A stretch of 64,000 nt of DNA from Catenulispora acidiphila DSM 44928 (lineage in GTDB: Bacteria > Actinomycetota > Actinomycetes > Streptomycetales > Catenulisporaceae): NCBI RefSeq assembly GCF_000024025.1, contig NC_013131.1, forward strand, positions 3,286,001-3,350,000, written 5' to 3'. Position 1 is the first letter of the stretch. Every line of letters begins with the position of its first letter. The translations under genes and the position numbers were made by a program. The notes beneath the pieces were generated by a model. That model saw only the letters and a list, made by a program, of their open reading frames with translations, did not search any database and was not told the DNA's origin. Below are positions 63,163 through 64,000 of the stretch, piece by piece.

Positions 63163-63710
63163 CGCACCCCACCCCCCACCCGGTACGGCTCGAGCGGCGT
63201 ATCTCCGTGGATGTACAGCGGATGCTTCGGCTGCCCGTTGGCGGTGGTGCCGAGGCATAGCAGCGACACGCCGGCGTCGGCGAGCATGTCGGCGACTTGC
63301 GGTCCGCGGTTGTTGGGCGCGGCCGGCGTGCCTACGCCGAGGGTTCCCCAGGCGGTGATGACGGAGGTGCGTCCGCCGGCCTGTTCGCGCAGGAACTGGT
63401 CGCCGAGGGGTCCGATCGGGTCGGGGTGGGTCCACAGCGCGTCGGGATTGGTGGAGCGCAGGCTGTAGAGGTTGACCACAGCCAGGGCGCCGTAACCGGC
63501 GCGTCGCGAGAAGTGAATACACCTCTTGATGGTGTTATCGGCTCGAAACGCGTCTGCCGTGCTCGGATTGAGCATGACCCAGCAGATGCTTGGCCCCGGA
63601 GCCCACCGGCGGGACAGGAAGTACCGGTAGCTGCCGTCAGGGCTGAACGCGGCCTTGTCGGCGCCTGCAGTGTGGTCATGGCGCTCGGATACGAATGGGG
63701 TGTTAGGCAT
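63155..63710 (-). CDS. DUF1643 protein with probable frameshift at its end
   Basis: SRRWAPGPSICWVMLNPSTA, then DNTIKRCIHFSRRAGYGALA and VVNLYSLRSTNP form the DUF1643 core, with TAWGTLG near residue 118. The normal end (PKHPLYIHGDTPLEPYR) is reached, but then a run of six G (minus strand, 63171-63176) keeps the frame open to 62697, over two other genes. Removing one G gives a TGA at 63155-63157 inside GATGCCTGA, the junction used elsewhere here. The end given assumes that correction. Confidence 0.7.
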
Positions 63711-64000
63711 GTTGATCTCCTCCTCGGAGAAAGCGCCGGCGCCGGGCTGGTGGAGCAGCCTGCTGCTGTGCTGCGTCGAGCTGCCGCTGCTGCTCTTCGT
63801 TGGCTAGCGCGAGTTCGCGGACGTGGGCTGTGAGCCGCAGGATCTTGTCGTCCCTGGTCTCGGCGGTGGCGCGCAGCGAGGCAATGAGTGCGTCGCGGTT
63901 TCGCAGCCGCGCCTCGAATTCGGTCCGGGCCTGGACCAGGTCCTTCGTGGCCTGACTCGCCATCTGCATCGCAATGTCGCGCTCTTCTTGCGCACGGTCA
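63703..64000 (-). CDS. Coiled-coil protein, runs off the window
   Basis: The frame is open to the window edge, so the start may lie outside; ATG 63969 and 63963 are internal candidates. The visible part is a charged coiled coil (VQARTEFEARLRNRDALIAS, ELALANEEQQRQLDAAQQQ) with a basic tail. It overlaps the DUF1643 start. Confidence 0.6.
   Translation of the reverse strand, partial: DRAQEERDIAMQMASQATKDLVQARTEFEARLRNRDALIASLRATAETRDDKILRLTAHVRELALANEEQQRQLDAAQQQAAPPARRRRFLRGGDQHA

Noticed and set aside
1-64000. CRISPR array, rRNA genes, integrase, ParA, terminase or virion genes
   Set aside because: No spaced repeats, rRNA sequence or matching protein motifs were found on either strand.

Overview
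The window is about 67% GC by eye and looks like part of a large actinobacterial mobile replicon (big actinophage, phage-plasmid or plasmid), not a chromosome. Nearly all of the ~140 genes are small and joined by 1-4 base overlaps (ATGA, GTGA, TGATG, TAATG). The recognisable families are typical of actinobacterial hosts and their phages: a WhiB-type Fe-S regulator, a LuxR/GerE helix-turn-helix protein, actinobacterial domains of unknown function (DUF6011, DUF6221, DUF6247, DUF4326, DUF1643 types), TTGACA-type promoters and apparently leaderless starts. No virion structural, packaging, integrase, rRNA or CRISPR genes are visible, so phage and plasmid cannot be told apart from this stretch.

Layout. 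1-2137 (minus): a toxin/antitoxin-like pair and two lipoproteins. 2461-18282 (plus): one long chain starting with a short leader peptide, a winged-helix replication-type protein and a DnaT-like/T5orf172 fusion, then many zinc-ribbon and hypothetical proteins, a MazG-like enzyme, a NADAR protein and a macro-domain protein; an internal promoter with operator sits at 11270-11311. 18295-20215 (minus): a protein-isoaspartate-methyltransferase-like enzyme with a 40-residue candidate precursor peptide. 20393-22432 (minus) and 22538-24068 (plus) diverge from a regulated promoter. 24062-26544: Ku protein and small regulators. 26800-45848 (minus): a second long chain, with a tRNA-like cluster at 27492-27820, a TnpB element that has split a small gene (30737-32092), a T4-type polynucleotide kinase/phosphatase and a T4 Rnl1-type RNA ligase (35636-37676), and an atypical tRNA at 43851-43932. 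45849-46202: the control region of that chain, with paired GTCAAC-N3-GTTGAC operators and a divergent helix-turn-helix gene. 46240-59584 (minus): SLOG, XRE, LuxR, WhiB, HicA-like, ASCH, SSB, helicase-loader-like, replisome-organiser-like and HNH proteins. 60013-64000 (minus): two ParB-like proteins, DUF4326, DUF1643.

The most striking signal is at 27555-27820. Two tRNA genes there are circularly permuted: the half with the T arm and 3' acceptor strand lies before the half with the 5' acceptor strand and D arm, with 5-6 bases between. When the halves are rejoined, every helix of two normal tRNAs forms, and extra leader/trailer helices close each precursor. Such RNAs need an RNA-joining step, and the same strand encodes an RNA end-healing enzyme and an RNA ligase about 8 kb away. 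I infer that these parts form one system. Two further candidates are a minimal aspartimide-peptide (imiditide-like) cassette at 18673-19943, and two different ADP-ribose-removing folds (NADAR and macro) in one operon, suggestive of resistance to DarT-type DNA ADP-ribosylation.
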